Made by a program: the position numbers and the translations under genes
Notes under the pieces: generated by a model
Databases searched by the model: none
Told to the model about the DNA's origin: nothing
Seen by the model: the letters and a program-made list of their open reading frames with translations, nothing else
Assembly (NCBI GenBank): GCA_024400195.1
Contig: JAKSNC010000013.1
Location: 1-48,869, forward strand
DNA from: Bacteroidales bacterium
GTDB taxonomy: Bacteria > Bacteroidota > Bacteroidia > Bacteroidales > F082
DNA length: 48,869 bases
Direction of reading: 5' to 3'
Part shown: positions 1 to 7,756 of the stretch, piece after piece
Numbering within the stretch: position 1 is the stretch's first letter
Layout: each line of letters starts with the position of its first letter

Positions 1-52
1 ATCTGCTCGAAAATATAATGCAAATCCCTATCGAACAAATCAAAACAGCTTC

Positions 53-757
53 TTACTGCAGTAACTTTTCGTCACGCACGATGAGTTTGTAACCCAGACC
101 GTGAACATTGACGAGTGAGACATCGGGATCTGCCTTCAACAATTTCCGCAACTTATTGACATACACGTCCATATTGCGCGCACAAAACACGTTGTTCTGA
201 CTCCAAATCTGCTGCATGGCATCTTTTCGTTCCACAAGCATGTTCTTATGCTCGCATAAAAGATACAGAAGTTCGAGTTCCCTTGTCGTCAGCTTTTGTT
301 CGACACCGTTTCGCGATAATGTATGACGCACGCTGTCAAGGGTAAACGACGAAAAGCGCACGACCGAATACTTCATCCTGTATTGTGACGAACGACGGTA
401 AATAGCATTGATACGGCATACGAGTTCGTTTTTGCTAAAAGGCTTAACGATAAAGTCGTCGCCGCCGACTGAGAAACACTTCATCATATCCTTTTCCGAA
501 GACGAGCCCGATATGAAAATTATCGGCACATCCGGATCAGCCTTACGGACTTCGCGTGCGACGGAAAAACCATCGACAATCGGCATTGAGACACTGAGTA
601 TCAGCAAGTCGAACTTCTTTTGACGATATTTTTCAACCGCCTCCAAACCGTTGCTGCACAATGTTGTTACAAATCCGCATTCTGACAAATACGACATCAT
701 AAGCAGGCCTAAATTCCTGTCACTTTCTGCAAGGAGTATACTTATTTTTTCTTTCAT
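53..757 (-). CDS. OmpR/PhoB-type response regulator with degenerate receiver
   Basis: A 234-residue protein with an N-terminal receiver domain (about residues 5-118) and a C-terminal winged-helix DNA-binding domain (about 130-228, containing TTRELELLYLL and the terminal HGLGYKL hairpin). It should act as a cytoplasmic transcription regulator. The receiver is unusual. The segment that normally reads ILDVMMP reads ILSVSMP, so the phospho-acceptor Asp is Ser55 (codon AGT at 593-595, minus strand), and the acidic pair is ESD rather than EDD. The conserved Lys of the KPF motif (about K105) and Ser83 remain. No histidine kinase lies next to it in the window. The DNA-binding domain looks intact, so a phosphorylation-independent regulator is the likely reading. 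The target genes cannot be inferred from the sequence. Confidence 0.9.
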   Translation of the reverse strand: MKEKISILLAESDRNLGLLMMSYLSECGFVTTLCSNGLEAVEKYRQKKFDLLILSVSMPIVDGFSVAREVRKADPDVPIIFISGSSSEKDMMKCFSVGGDDFIVKPFSKNELVCRINAIYRRSSQYRMKYSVVRFSSFTLDSVRHTLSRNGVEQKLTTRELELLYLLCEHKNMLVERKDAMQQIWSQNNVFCARNMDVYVNKLRKLLKADPDVSLVNVHGLGYKLIVRDEKLLQ

Positions 758-829
758 AAGACAGTGGTGTTATAATTGGTTTAAAAATGTACAAGCCTAT
801 TAACAACATCAACATCTGTTGTTTTTATA

Positions 830-837
830 CAAATTTA
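830..837 (-). promoter_or_regulatory. Candidate -7 box for the response regulator
   Basis: Minus-strand TAAATTTG fits the Bacteroidota -7 consensus TAnnTTTG. It would give a leader of about 65 nt. No clear -33 TTTG was found, so support is moderate. The rest of the 758-1024 gap is AT-rich, with short repeats of TTTTTAACAC and no gene that I can support. Confidence 0.4.
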
Positions 838-1024
838 TTGTCTATTGAAACACAAGCAGTAACAAAGGTCTTAAAAACGCGTGTTTTTAACACTTTTTAA
901 CACTTTTTTTTGCATTTTTTCGTGTTTTGTTAATGAATCTTAACAAATACAGTAAAAAAGGACGTATCTCACGACAATTATAACGACGCACGACTCTTAT
1001 TGGTTGTGTGTGGTTTGTTTCAAA

Positions 1025-1064
1025 TAAAAAAAGGAGGCACCTCAAAAAATCTTGAGGTGCTTCC
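1025..1064 (-). terminator. Rho-independent terminator of korAB
   Basis: Arms at 1033-1045 and 1052-1064 form a 13-bp stem with one G-T pair. On the minus strand the stem is followed by a run of T (A tract 1025-1032 on plus). It lies 36 nt beyond the korB stop codon. Confidence 0.85.
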
Positions 1065-1099
1065 CTTATCAATATTTTCCTGATTCGGAATTACTATTT

Positions 1100-2116
1100 T
1101 CAGATAGTCCAGGTTGTGCCGCTGTTCAAGAGGTCGTCAACGCAATTAATCTTGCTGTTGGCCTTCTCGTTGGCGATGATTTCGTCAAGGCTGTCGTTGA
1201 ACGTCGGTGCGACGACATCGCGGATAACGCCTATCGCGACGGGGAACTCCGGAGGCATCATGTGTGCCAGCATCATGTGGATACCCGTGTCCTGACGTGT
1301 CTTGTCGTGAACGAGTATATCTTTCTCGGTGATGCCGTTCTCGCCTATCGTGACGACTTCTAACTGAGTTCCGCGAAGGACGATACCCTTATTGCGATCC
1401 TTGCCGAAGATGAGCGGTTTGCCGTGTTCGCATTTGACCTGCATATCCTCACGGACGTCTTTTCCGGTAATATTTTCGTGGACTCCGTTGGAGAATATCA
1501 TACAGTTTTGAAGGACTTCTGTAACAGACATTCCCTTATGGTTATAAGCCTCCATGAAGATGTCGCTCATCTCTTTCGGGTTGGTGTCAACGGCACGGGC
1601 AAAAAACGTCGCTTTTGCGCCGATGGCCAATTCGCCGGGGTTGAACGGGTCTTCATAAGTACCTTGCGGAGACGTCTTGGTTTTCGTTCCACGGAACGTA
1701 CACGGCGAAAACTGACCTTTTGTCATACCGTAGATACGGTTGTTAAAGAGTATGAGGTTTATGTCGATGTTACGACGGCAGGCATGAATGAAGTGATTAC
1801 CGCCGATAGCCGTGCAGTCGCCGTCACCGGTAATCATCCATACGGAGAGGTTCGGGTTGGCGAGTTTGACACCTGTTGCCGCCGCAGCCGCCCTACCGTG
1901 GATGCTGTGGAATCCGTAGGTGTTGACGTAATATGGGAAACGTGACGAGCAACCGATACCGGAAACGACTACGATGTCCTCTTTTTTCTTTCCGAGACGT
2001 GGAAGAACATTTTGTACCGCGCTTAAGATAGCGTGGTCGCCACAACCGGGGCACCATTTAACCACCTGGCCGCTGACGAAATCTTCTTTAGTTAGATTCA
2101 TATTCTGATTCTCCAT
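1100..2116 (-). CDS. korB: 2-oxoglutarate:ferredoxin oxidoreductase, beta subunit
   Basis: This 338-residue protein is the thiamine-pyrophosphate-binding subunit of a 2-oxoacid:ferredoxin oxidoreductase. With KorA it oxidatively decarboxylates 2-oxoglutarate to succinyl-CoA, reducing ferredoxin, or runs in reverse in anaerobes. Visible features are the N-terminal WCPGCGDH cysteine motif, a further iron-sulfur ligand region around GIGCSSR, and the TPP/Mg site GDGDCTAIGGNH followed by NNRIYGMTKGQ. Length and motifs match KorB. The gene starts 6 nt after the korA stop, so the two are cotranscribed. The substrate is assigned from overall resemblance to KorB; other 2-oxoacids are possible. Confidence 0.93.
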   Translation of the reverse strand: MENQNMNLTKEDFVSGQVVKWCPGCGDHAILSAVQNVLPRLGKKKEDIVVVSGIGCSSRFPYYVNTYGFHSIHGRAAAAATGVKLANPNLSVWMITGDGDCTAIGGNHFIHACRRNIDINLILFNNRIYGMTKGQFSPCTFRGTKTKTSPQGTYEDPFNPGELAIGAKATFFARAVDTNPKEMSDIFMEAYNHKGMSVTEVLQNCMIFSNGVHENITGKDVREDMQVKCEHGKPLIFGKDRNKGIVLRGTQLEVVTIGENGITEKDILVHDKTRQDTGIHMMLAHMMPPEFPVAIGVIRDVVAPTFNDSLDEIIANEKANSKINCVDDLLNSGTTWTI

Positions 2117-2122
2117 AGCCGT

Positions 2123-3964
2123 TTATTTTAAAAGGTCATTAAATTTTTCGTCGAGTTCAGCAATGGTGAAAGGAAGTCCCTGAACCTTGTTGAACTGCTC
2201 ATATTTATATTCCGGATAATTCATGCGGAGGTATTTTGCAAACTGTCCGCGGTTCATTTCGCACACAACGACTTTCTTGTGGCCGGCGAGAACGTCAGCG
2301 GTATTCTTAGGAAGCGGCATTATGTATGAGAAATGAGCGTGGGCGACAGATTTACCTTCTGCCATGAGTTTTTCCACTGCGGTACGGACGACGCCGTAAG
2401 TACCACCCCAGCTGACGACGAGGAGGTCTGCGTTCTTGTCGCCATAAATCTCCTGTTCTGGAATATCATTGGCTACGCGTTCAATTTTACCTTCGCGTAA
2501 TTCAGTCATTATCTGGTGGTTTGTCGGATCTGTTGACAAGTTACCCTTAACGTTTTCCTTCTCAAGTCCGCCGACGCGATGACGAAGGCCTTCCGTTCCC
2601 GGAACCGCCCATTGTCTGACCAAAGTCTCGGGATTACGACGGTAAGGCGCGTATTCCAGATCGTTGGCTTTCGCGATTGGCGGAACGATTGTAGGCATGT
2701 CGGCCATTGTCGGAATCTTAAACACTTCGGAACCGTTGCCGAGAGCGCCGTCACTGAGGAGGATGACAGGTGTCATGTGTTCGAGTGCGAGACGTGCGGC
2801 CTCAAAAGCGGCGTAGAAACAGCCGGCCGAACTCTTAGCGGCGATAACGACGAGAGGGCAATCTCCGTTGCGTCCATAAAGTGCCTGAAGGAGGTCGCTC
2901 TGTTCCGTCTTGGTCGGAAGACCCGTTGACGGACCACCGCGCTGAACGTCGATGATGACGAGCGGAAGTTCAGTCATGACGGCGAGACCCATTGCCTCAC
3001 TCTTAAGCGAGAGACCCGGACCAGAAGTCGTAGTGACAGCAAGACATCCGGCGTATGATGCGCCTATTGACGACATGATACCGGCGATTTCGTCTTCTGC
3101 CTGATATGCCTTAACATTGAGGTTCTTGTATTTTGTGAGTTCGACAAGAATATCTGTAGCCGGCGTAATCGGGTATGAACCGAGGAAGAGCTGGCGTCCG
3201 GAACGTTCGGCAGCGGCCATGAGGCCCCAAGCCATAGCGGTGTTTCCGGTGATGTTGCGATATTTGCCCTTCTCGAGTTCTGCAGCGTGAACTTCGTATG
3301 TGTTGGCGAAGAGTTCCCACGTGTCGGCGTAATGGAAGCCTGCATCAAGAACGGTGCGGTTTGCCTCGATAACCTGCGGTTTGCCTTTGAACTTCGTCTC
3401 GAAATATTTATAGACCGAGTCGAGAGATCTATTGAACAGATACATCACGATGCCGAGGGCGAACATGTTCTTCGATTTCAGCATCGACTTCTTGTCCATT
3501 CCGAAATCTTTCAGGGCTTCTTCGGTAAGAGCCGAGATAGGCGCGCTGATAAGCTTGTATTCGTTAAGAGATCCGTCTGTTGTAGGATCCGATGTGTAGC
3601 CTGCTTTTTCGAGAGCCTTGTCGCTGAGCGAGTCGGAATCGAAGATGATGATTGTTCCGGGCTTGAGCCAGCGCATATTTGCCTTGATGGAGGCGGGATT
3701 CATAGCAACGAGGACGTCACAGAGGTCTCCCGTGGAATGAACCGGTTTGTGTCCGAAATGGACTTGGAATCCGGAGACACCGGCAACAGTGCCTTGAGGC
3801 GGACGTATCTCGGCCGGATAGTCGGGGAACGTGGCAAAATCATTGCCCGCGAACGCAGTAGAATCGGAGAACAGCGATCCCGTAAGCTGCATTCCGTCGC
3901 CAGAGTCGCCAGCGAAACGTATGACGACCTGTTCAAGTTCTACAACCTTACTTTTACCTGTCAT
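2123..3964 (-). CDS. korA: 2-oxoglutarate:ferredoxin oxidoreductase, fused gamma-alpha subunit
   Basis: The 613-residue protein fuses the gamma domain (about residues 10-190, starting with FAGDSGDGMQLTG) to the alpha, pyrimidine-binding domain (about 230-600, with SYPITPATDI and AEDEIAGIMSSIGA). The gamma domain binds CoA and the alpha domain pairs with KorB around TPP. This gamma-alpha fusion is the normal Bacteroidota form. No iron-sulfur ferredoxin domain is fused, so reducing equivalents must pass to a separate ferredoxin; one is encoded divergently 139 bp away. Transcription should start at the -7 box 4003-4010, and korB follows after 6 nt. Confidence 0.94.
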   Translation of the reverse strand: MTGKSKVVELEQVVIRFAGDSGDGMQLTGSLFSDSTAFAGNDFATFPDYPAEIRPPQGTVAGVSGFQVHFGHKPVHSTGDLCDVLVAMNPASIKANMRWLKPGTIIIFDSDSLSDKALEKAGYTSDPTTDGSLNEYKLISAPISALTEEALKDFGMDKKSMLKSKNMFALGIVMYLFNRSLDSVYKYFETKFKGKPQVIEANRTVLDAGFHYADTWELFANTYEVHAAELEKGKYRNITGNTAMAWGLMAAAERSGRQLFLGSYPITPATDILVELTKYKNLNVKAYQAEDEIAGIMSSIGASYAGCLAVTTTSGPGLSLKSEAMGLAVMTELPLVIIDVQRGGPSTGLPTKTEQSDLLQALYGRNGDCPLVVIAAKSSAGCFYAAFEAARLALEHMTPVILLSDGALGNGSEVFKIPTMADMPTIVPPIAKANDLEYAPYRRNPETLVRQWAVPGTEGLRHRVGGLEKENVKGNLSTDPTNHQIMTELREGKIERVANDIPEQEIYGDKNADLLVVSWGGTYGVVRTAVEKLMAEGKSVAHAHFSYIMPLPKNTADVLAGHKKVVVCEMNRGQFAKYLRMNYPEYKYEQFNKVQGLPFTIAELDEKFNDLLK

Positions 3965-4002
3965 AATTATTTGTATTTGTATTTAATATCAATAAAGGAG
4001 TG

Positions 4003-4010
4003 CAAAGGTA
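4003..4010 (-). promoter_or_regulatory. -7 box for korAB
   Basis: Minus-strand TACCTTTG matches TAnnTTTG and lies about 40 nt upstream of the korA start codon, in the intergenic region shared with the ferredoxin gene. Confidence 0.7.
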
Positions 4011-4067
4011 CGTTTTTTTTAGGTATTAAAAAAAAAATAATTATGGTTTTTTGTGAAGAAAAAGCCG

Positions 4068-4075
4068 TAACTTTG
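4068..4075 (+). promoter_or_regulatory. -7 box for the ferredoxin gene
   Basis: TAACTTTG matches TAnnTTTG. A T-rich TTTG-like -33 element lies at about 4047-4053 with normal spacing. The start codon follows 28 nt later. Confidence 0.75.
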
Positions 4076-4103
4076 CGGCATTAAAATCAAATAAAAAAAA
4101 GTT

Positions 4104-4271
4104 ATGGCTTACAAAATCACAAACAAATGCAAAGCTTGCGGTGAATGCATCGATGCATGCCCGGTCGGAGCTATCTCAAAAGGCTCAATCTATTCGATTG
4201 ACGCTGATTCATGCGTTGGTTGCGGCACTTGTGCAAGTGTCTGCCGGAATGATGCTATCGTCGAGGCTTAA
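4104..4271 (+). CDS. Small 2[4Fe-4S] ferredoxin
   Basis: A 55-residue protein with two complete cluster motifs, CKACGECIDACP at residues 9-20 and CVGCGTCASVCR at 37-48, as in clostridial-type dicluster ferredoxins. It is a soluble low-potential electron carrier. It stands alone between its own promoter and terminator and is divergent from korAB, which lacks an internal ferredoxin domain, so it is a natural electron acceptor for KorAB and probably for IorAB. The second motif ends in CR where many family members have CP. The ATG follows an A-rich leader and the stop is TAA. Confidence 0.93.
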   Translation: MAYKITNKCKACGECIDACPVGAISKGSIYSIDADSCVGCGTCASVCRNDAIVEA

Positions 4272-4293
4272 CGCACGCAGAATCCCAAAAAAC

Positions 4294-4327
4294 AGAGCCT
4301 GCAAATCTGCGGGCTCTATTTTTTTTT
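4294..4327 (+). terminator. Rho-independent terminator of the ferredoxin gene
   Basis: Ten-bp stem (4294-4303 with 4308-4317, one T-G pair), tetraloop AATC, then a run of T. Confidence 0.88.
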
Positions 4328-4392
4328 GCACTATCGAATCCGTCAATATCACTATTTCACTACCACAACGCATTACGTATGCTTTTTTTTCT

Positions 4393-4400
4393 TATCTTTG
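4393..4400 (+). promoter_or_regulatory. -7 box for the Fur-family operon
   Basis: TATCTTTG, an exact TAnnTTTG match 20 nt before the regulator start codon. Such a short leader could allow autoregulation by the Fur-family product, but no operator palindrome was identified. Confidence 0.75.
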
Positions 4401-4419
4401 TACTCTATTCATAATTGAA

Positions 4420-4824
4420 ATGATTACTACTATATCAAAATTCCTCAAGGAAAAAGGGATAACGCCGTCGGTACAGCGAATTGAGATAATGCGCTTTATG
4501 CTCACGCACAAGACGCATCCCACCGTTGACGACATCTACAGGGAATTGTCAAAAAGCATCCCCACTCTGTCAAAAACGACGATCTACAACACACTCACCC
4601 TGCTTTGCGACAAAGGCGCAGTCATCTCGTTCACGACAGACGACAACACAACACATTACGACGGTGTCGTAGAAGAACACGCTCACTTCAAATGCAAGAA
4701 TTGCGGACAGATATTCGACGTTCCGATACCTATGATAAACAATTCAGAACCACAAGGTTTCGACATACAAAACGTGGAAGTGACTTATTACGGCATCTGC
4801 CCCAAATGCACAGAATATCAATAA
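4420..4824 (+). CDS. Fur/PerR-family metal-dependent transcriptional regulator
   Basis: The 134-residue product has the Fur architecture. An N-terminal winged helix (residues 1-80; THPTVDDIYREL and LSKTTIYNTL, the recognition helix) is followed by a dimerization and metal-binding domain with HYDGVVEEHAHFKCKNCGQIFD and a C-terminal CPKC. The two CxxC pairs form the structural zinc site typical of PerR-like members. The ATG at 4420 is chosen over longer in-frame versions because the -7 box lies just upstream and longer forms would run back into the ferredoxin gene. Downstream genes on the same strand (rubredoxin, flavin reductase-rubredoxin, flavodiiron protein) detoxify O2 and peroxide, so a PerR-type peroxide-sensing role is the best guess. 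Confidence 0.92.
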   Translation: MITTISKFLKEKGITPSVQRIEIMRFMLTHKTHPTVDDIYRELSKSIPTLSKTTIYNTLTLLCDKGAVISFTTDDNTTHYDGVVEEHAHFKCKNCGQIFDVPIPMINNSEPQGFDIQNVEVTYYGICPKCTEYQ

Positions 4825-4867
4825 CATCAGAATAAAAACAAAAACAACCTTTTAAAACAATATTATT

Positions 4868-5026
4868 ATGAAAAAGTACAATTGTGACGTATGTGGTTAT
4901 GTTTATGACCCAGAAATCGGAGATCCCGACAACGGAATCGCTCCGGGAACACCTTTTGAAAAACTTCCGGAAGACTGGACTTGTCCACTTTGCGGCGTAG
5001 GTAAGGAAAACTTCTCAGAAATTTAG
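4868..5026 (+). CDS. Rubredoxin
   Basis: A 52-residue protein with the two CxxC iron ligand motifs, CDVCGYVYD near the N-terminus and [11 protein letters not shown] near the C-terminus, separated by the usual [18 protein letters not shown] segment. It is a soluble one-electron carrier with an Fe(SCys)4 centre. It sits between the Fur-type regulator and the rubredoxin-flavin reductase fusion, and only three nucleotides separate its stop from the next ATG. Its likely job is to hand electrons to the flavodiiron protein encoded downstream. Confidence 0.95.
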   Translation: MKKYNCDVCGYVYDPEIGDPDNGIAPGTPFEKLPEDWTCPLCGVGKENFSEI

Positions 5027-5029
5027 GCC

Positions 5030-5644
5030 ATGGACACGAAATCACTATTCAAGTTGGGGTATGGACTTTACGTCCTTACCTCCAACTACGACAACAAGGA
5101 CAACGGCTGCATCATCAACACCGTGATGCAGGTCAGCGACAAGCCGGTACGCATCGCCGTGAGTGTCAACAAATCGAATCTTACTCACGACATGATTCTC
5201 AACTCAATGGTTTTCAATGTCTCTGTCCTCACAACAGAGACACCGTTTACCGTATTCAAACACTTCGGATTTCAATCGGGACGAAATGTTGACAAATTTG
5301 CGGAATGTAAAGAAGAACATCGCGCCGTCAACAACGTCCTTTACATTCCGAAATACACCAATGCCTTCATAGCATGTAAGGTCACCGAAAGAATCGACCT
5401 CGTGTCGCACACAATGTTCATTGCAGAAATCATTGATGCTCAAGTTCTTTCCGATAAGGAATCTGTAACATACACATATTATCAGAACAACATCAAGCCA
5501 AAACCGCAGCAAACGACTAACAATAAAAAGAGATGGATTTGCCGAGTATGCGGATACATCTACGAAGGCGACGAGGTTCCGGACGATTTTGTATGCCCTT
5601 TGTGCAAGCATAGAAAAGAAGATTTCGAACTCCTTGAAGATTAA
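5030..5644 (+). CDS. Flavin reductase-rubredoxin fusion (high-molecular-weight rubredoxin type)
   Basis: The 204-residue protein has an N-terminal FMN-binding flavin-reductase domain (about residues 1-150, with the GLYVLTS start and FNVSVLT strand) and a C-terminal rubredoxin module (about 166-204) with CRVCGYIYEGDEVPDDFVCPLC. A Thr/Asn/Lys-rich linker joins them. The same architecture is known as Hrb in Moorella, where it passes electrons from a pyridine nucleotide to flavodiiron protein FprA. That partner follows here after 6 nt, which strongly supports the same role. The rubredoxin module lacks the longer loop of the free rubredoxin encoded just upstream. Confidence 0.92.
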   Translation: MDTKSLFKLGYGLYVLTSNYDNKDNGCIINTVMQVSDKPVRIAVSVNKSNLTHDMILNSMVFNVSVLTTETPFTVFKHFGFQSGRNVDKFAECKEEHRAVNNVLYIPKYTNAFIACKVTERIDLVSHTMFIAEIIDAQVLSDKESVTYTYYQNNIKPKPQQTTNNKKRWICRVCGYIYEGDEVPDDFVCPLCKHRKEDFELLED

Positions 5645-5650
5645 ACCGTT

Positions 5651-6841
5651 ATGATAACAAATCTTTCTGAAAAAATTTATTATGTCGGTGTCAACGACAG
5701 ACGCACTGACTATTTTGAAAACCACATCGAGATTCCAAACGGCGTATCTTACAACTCTTTCCTCATCGTTGATGACAAGACGGTATTGATAGATCCCGTT
5801 GAAGTCGGCTTTACTGACGAATATCTTCACAAAATCAGGCAGATAATAGGCAGCCGCGGTATTGATTTTCTGATTATCAACCATGCCGAGCCCGATCACA
5901 GCAGTGCTCTCGCGACGGTCATCAGGGAATATCCCGAGATAACGATTGTGGGCAACGCGAAGACTTTTGCGCCTCTTGAAGCATTTTACGGGGAGATACG
6001 CAACAAGAAAATCGTCGCCGACGGCGAAACGCTCAACATCGGCAGGCACGAACTGCAGTTTTTCACCGTTCCGATGGTTCACTGGCCTGAATCGATGGTG
6101 ACATACGAACAGACCACGGGAATCTTATTCTCTAATGACGCTTTCGGCGGCTTCGGGGCTCTCTGCGGCGGAATATTCGACGACGAAGTGAACGCAAGTT
6201 TTTACGAAGACGACATGAGACGTTACTACGCCAATATTGTCGGCAAGGTCGCCGCACCAACTCTCAAGGCCATTCAGCGGCTCGGCAGCCTCAAAATCAA
6301 AATGATTGCGCCGTCGCACGGTCTGATTTGGAGAAAAGACATTGCTCATGTGCTCGAGAACTACACGAAATGGAGTTCCCATCAGTCGGAAGAAGGCGTC
6401 GTCATCGTTTATGGCTCGATGTACGGCAACACGGCACGCATGGCCGACATCATCGCACAAGGAGTCGCAGCAGCCGGCATCAAGGAGATTAAAGTCTATG
6501 ACGTGGCGCGGACGGAATCATCGTTCATAATGAGCGACATCTGGAAGTACAAAGGCGTCGTCATCGGGGCCTGCGCCCATTATGGCAATATGTTTCCCAA
6601 CATGACCATGCTCGTGCACGAACTCAACGAATTTAAGCCTCAGAACAAGGTTTTCGGACTCTTCGGAGGAATGAGCTGGAGCGGCGGCGGACTGAAGACT
6701 TTATCGCAGTTTGCCGAAGAAGGGAAATGGAACCTCGTTGCCGAGAATGTCGAAGTGAAAGGTGCACCGATAAGGGAAGACGACATTGAAAGGCTTTTCG
6801 AACTCGGAAGAAAAGTCGGGGAGGAAACTGTTAGCCGTTAG
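5651..6841 (+). CDS. fprA: Flavodiiron protein (oxygen/NO reductase, FprA type)
   Basis: The 396-residue protein has an N-terminal metallo-beta-lactamase-like diiron domain (to about residue 245; ligand motif HAEPDHS, then VHWPESM and SNDAFGGFG) and a C-terminal flavodoxin domain (about 252-390; VYGSMYGNTARMAD binds FMN). Flavodiiron proteins reduce O2 to water or NO to N2O in the cytoplasm of anaerobes. Electrons would come from the adjacent rubredoxins. The stop codon TAG lies inside a tandem GTTAGCC array (6830-6850) that continues into seven copies of TTTGCCC; no hairpin terminator is visible. Class A architecture with the standard length. Confidence 0.95.
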   Translation: MITNLSEKIYYVGVNDRRTDYFENHIEIPNGVSYNSFLIVDDKTVLIDPVEVGFTDEYLHKIRQIIGSRGIDFLIINHAEPDHSSALATVIREYPEITIVGNAKTFAPLEAFYGEIRNKKIVADGETLNIGRHELQFFTVPMVHWPESMVTYEQTTGILFSNDAFGGFGALCGGIFDDEVNASFYEDDMRRYYANIVGKVAAPTLKAIQRLGSLKIKMIAPSHGLIWRKDIAHVLENYTKWSSHQSEEGVVIVYGSMYGNTARMADIIAQGVAAAGIKEIKVYDVARTESSFIMSDIWKYKGVVIGACAHYGNMFPNMTMLVHELNEFKPQNKVFGLFGGMSWSGGGLKTLSQFAEEGKWNLVAENVEVKGAPIREDDIERLFELGRKVGEETVSR

Positions 6842-6907
6842 CCGTTAGCCATTAACTGTTTGCCCTTTGCCCTTTGCCCTTTGCCCTTTGCCCTTTGCCC
6901 TTTGCCC
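6830..6907. repeat. 7-nt tandem arrays at the fprA 3-prime end
   Basis: Three perfect copies of GTTAGCC (6830-6850), a 8-nt linker, then seven perfect copies of TTTGCCC (6859-6907). The fprA stop codon (6839-6841) is inside the first array. The remaining sequence to 6937 resembles the GACTC/TAAGG arrays found elsewhere in the window and holds no gene. Confidence 0.95.
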
Positions 6908-6937
6908 TTTTGACTCTCGACTCTAAGGCAGTGCTGC

Positions 6938-7747
6938 TCAAAGAAACATTTTCGGTTCCTTTCGGCTCCGGTTTTTATCTTCGATGTCGCGGAGATGATA
7001 GAGATAGTTCACGTCTGTGAACGACTTGGCGTGCGTCGGGCACTTTTTGACGCAGGCTCCGCATTTAATGCAGACACCATTGACCAAGGAGAAATCGAAA
7101 CTGTCAATCGCCCCCATGGGACAAATCTCGGCACAGAGCCCGCAACTGAGGCAGTCTGCCGAAGTTGCGGGTTTAACCTTCCTCATATCGAAAGGTTCTC
7201 CATCGGCGTTAACAGGCTGAAAATGTTGGCGATACGGGAAAGGCACTCCGTCAGGTTCCGGCTCCGATAAGACATTATTCTTAAACTTCTCCGATGTCTT
7301 TTTCGCGAAATCAACGGCTTTGGCAATATCTGCAGCATCGGGACGACCGACGGCGAGGGTTTTCGAGAAACTATGCTCGCCGATGAACGCTGCGGCTGCA
7401 ACGACGACGGCTCCGGCATGATGAAGTATGTCGCACGTCTCAACGAGTGCATCATCAAAATCGCGGTTGCCATAGACGGAAACAGCCACCGCCGCGCACT
7501 TCTCCGCCCTCATCGTGACGAGATATTTCGCCATCAGATTCGGCACGCGCCCGGCATAAACAGGCGTTCCGAAAACGAGAATGCTCTCTTCCTCAAAGAC
7601 AAGGGGATTTTTTCGTGCTGCCGGCAAAGTGAAATCGCACACTTCCATCGGGAGACACAGATCTTCCGAAAGCTGTAACGCTATGGTCTTCACTATCTTT
7701 TCAGTGGTTCCCGTCGCGCTGAAATAAACTGCTACAATCTTTTTCAT
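6938..7747 (-). CDS. EFR1-type flavodoxin-ferredoxin protein
   Basis: A 269-residue protein combining an N-terminal flavodoxin-like domain (about 1-160; FSATGTTEKIVK is the FMN phosphate loop) with a C-terminal dicluster ferredoxin domain (about 190-240; CLSCGLCAEICP and CIKCGACVKKCP). This matches the EFR1 family, whose physiological role is poorly defined; it probably moves electrons between ferredoxin-level and flavin carriers. It is the last gene of a minus-strand run starting at ruvX and begins 9 nt after the engB stop. It is convergent with fprA, so its link to the O2-defence genes is position only. Confidence 0.87.
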   Translation of the reverse strand: MKKIVAVYFSATGTTEKIVKTIALQLSEDLCLPMEVCDFTLPAARKNPLVFEEESILVFGTPVYAGRVPNLMAKYLVTMRAEKCAAVAVSVYGNRDFDDALVETCDILHHAGAVVVAAAAFIGEHSFSKTLAVGRPDAADIAKAVDFAKKTSEKFKNNVLSEPEPDGVPFPYRQHFQPVNADGEPFDMRKVKPATSADCLSCGLCAEICPMGAIDSFDFSLVNGVCIKCGACVKKCPTHAKSFTDVNYLYHLRDIEDKNRSRKEPKMFL

Positions 7748-7756
7748 TGGATGAAC

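Noticed and set aside
4141-4419. N-terminal extension of the Fur-family protein
   Set aside because: It would overlap the ferredoxin gene and its terminator; a -7 box lies right before the ATG at 4420.
6859-6907. CRISPR-like repeat array
   Set aside because: The units are 7 nt with no spacers and no cas genes; it is a simple tandem repeat.
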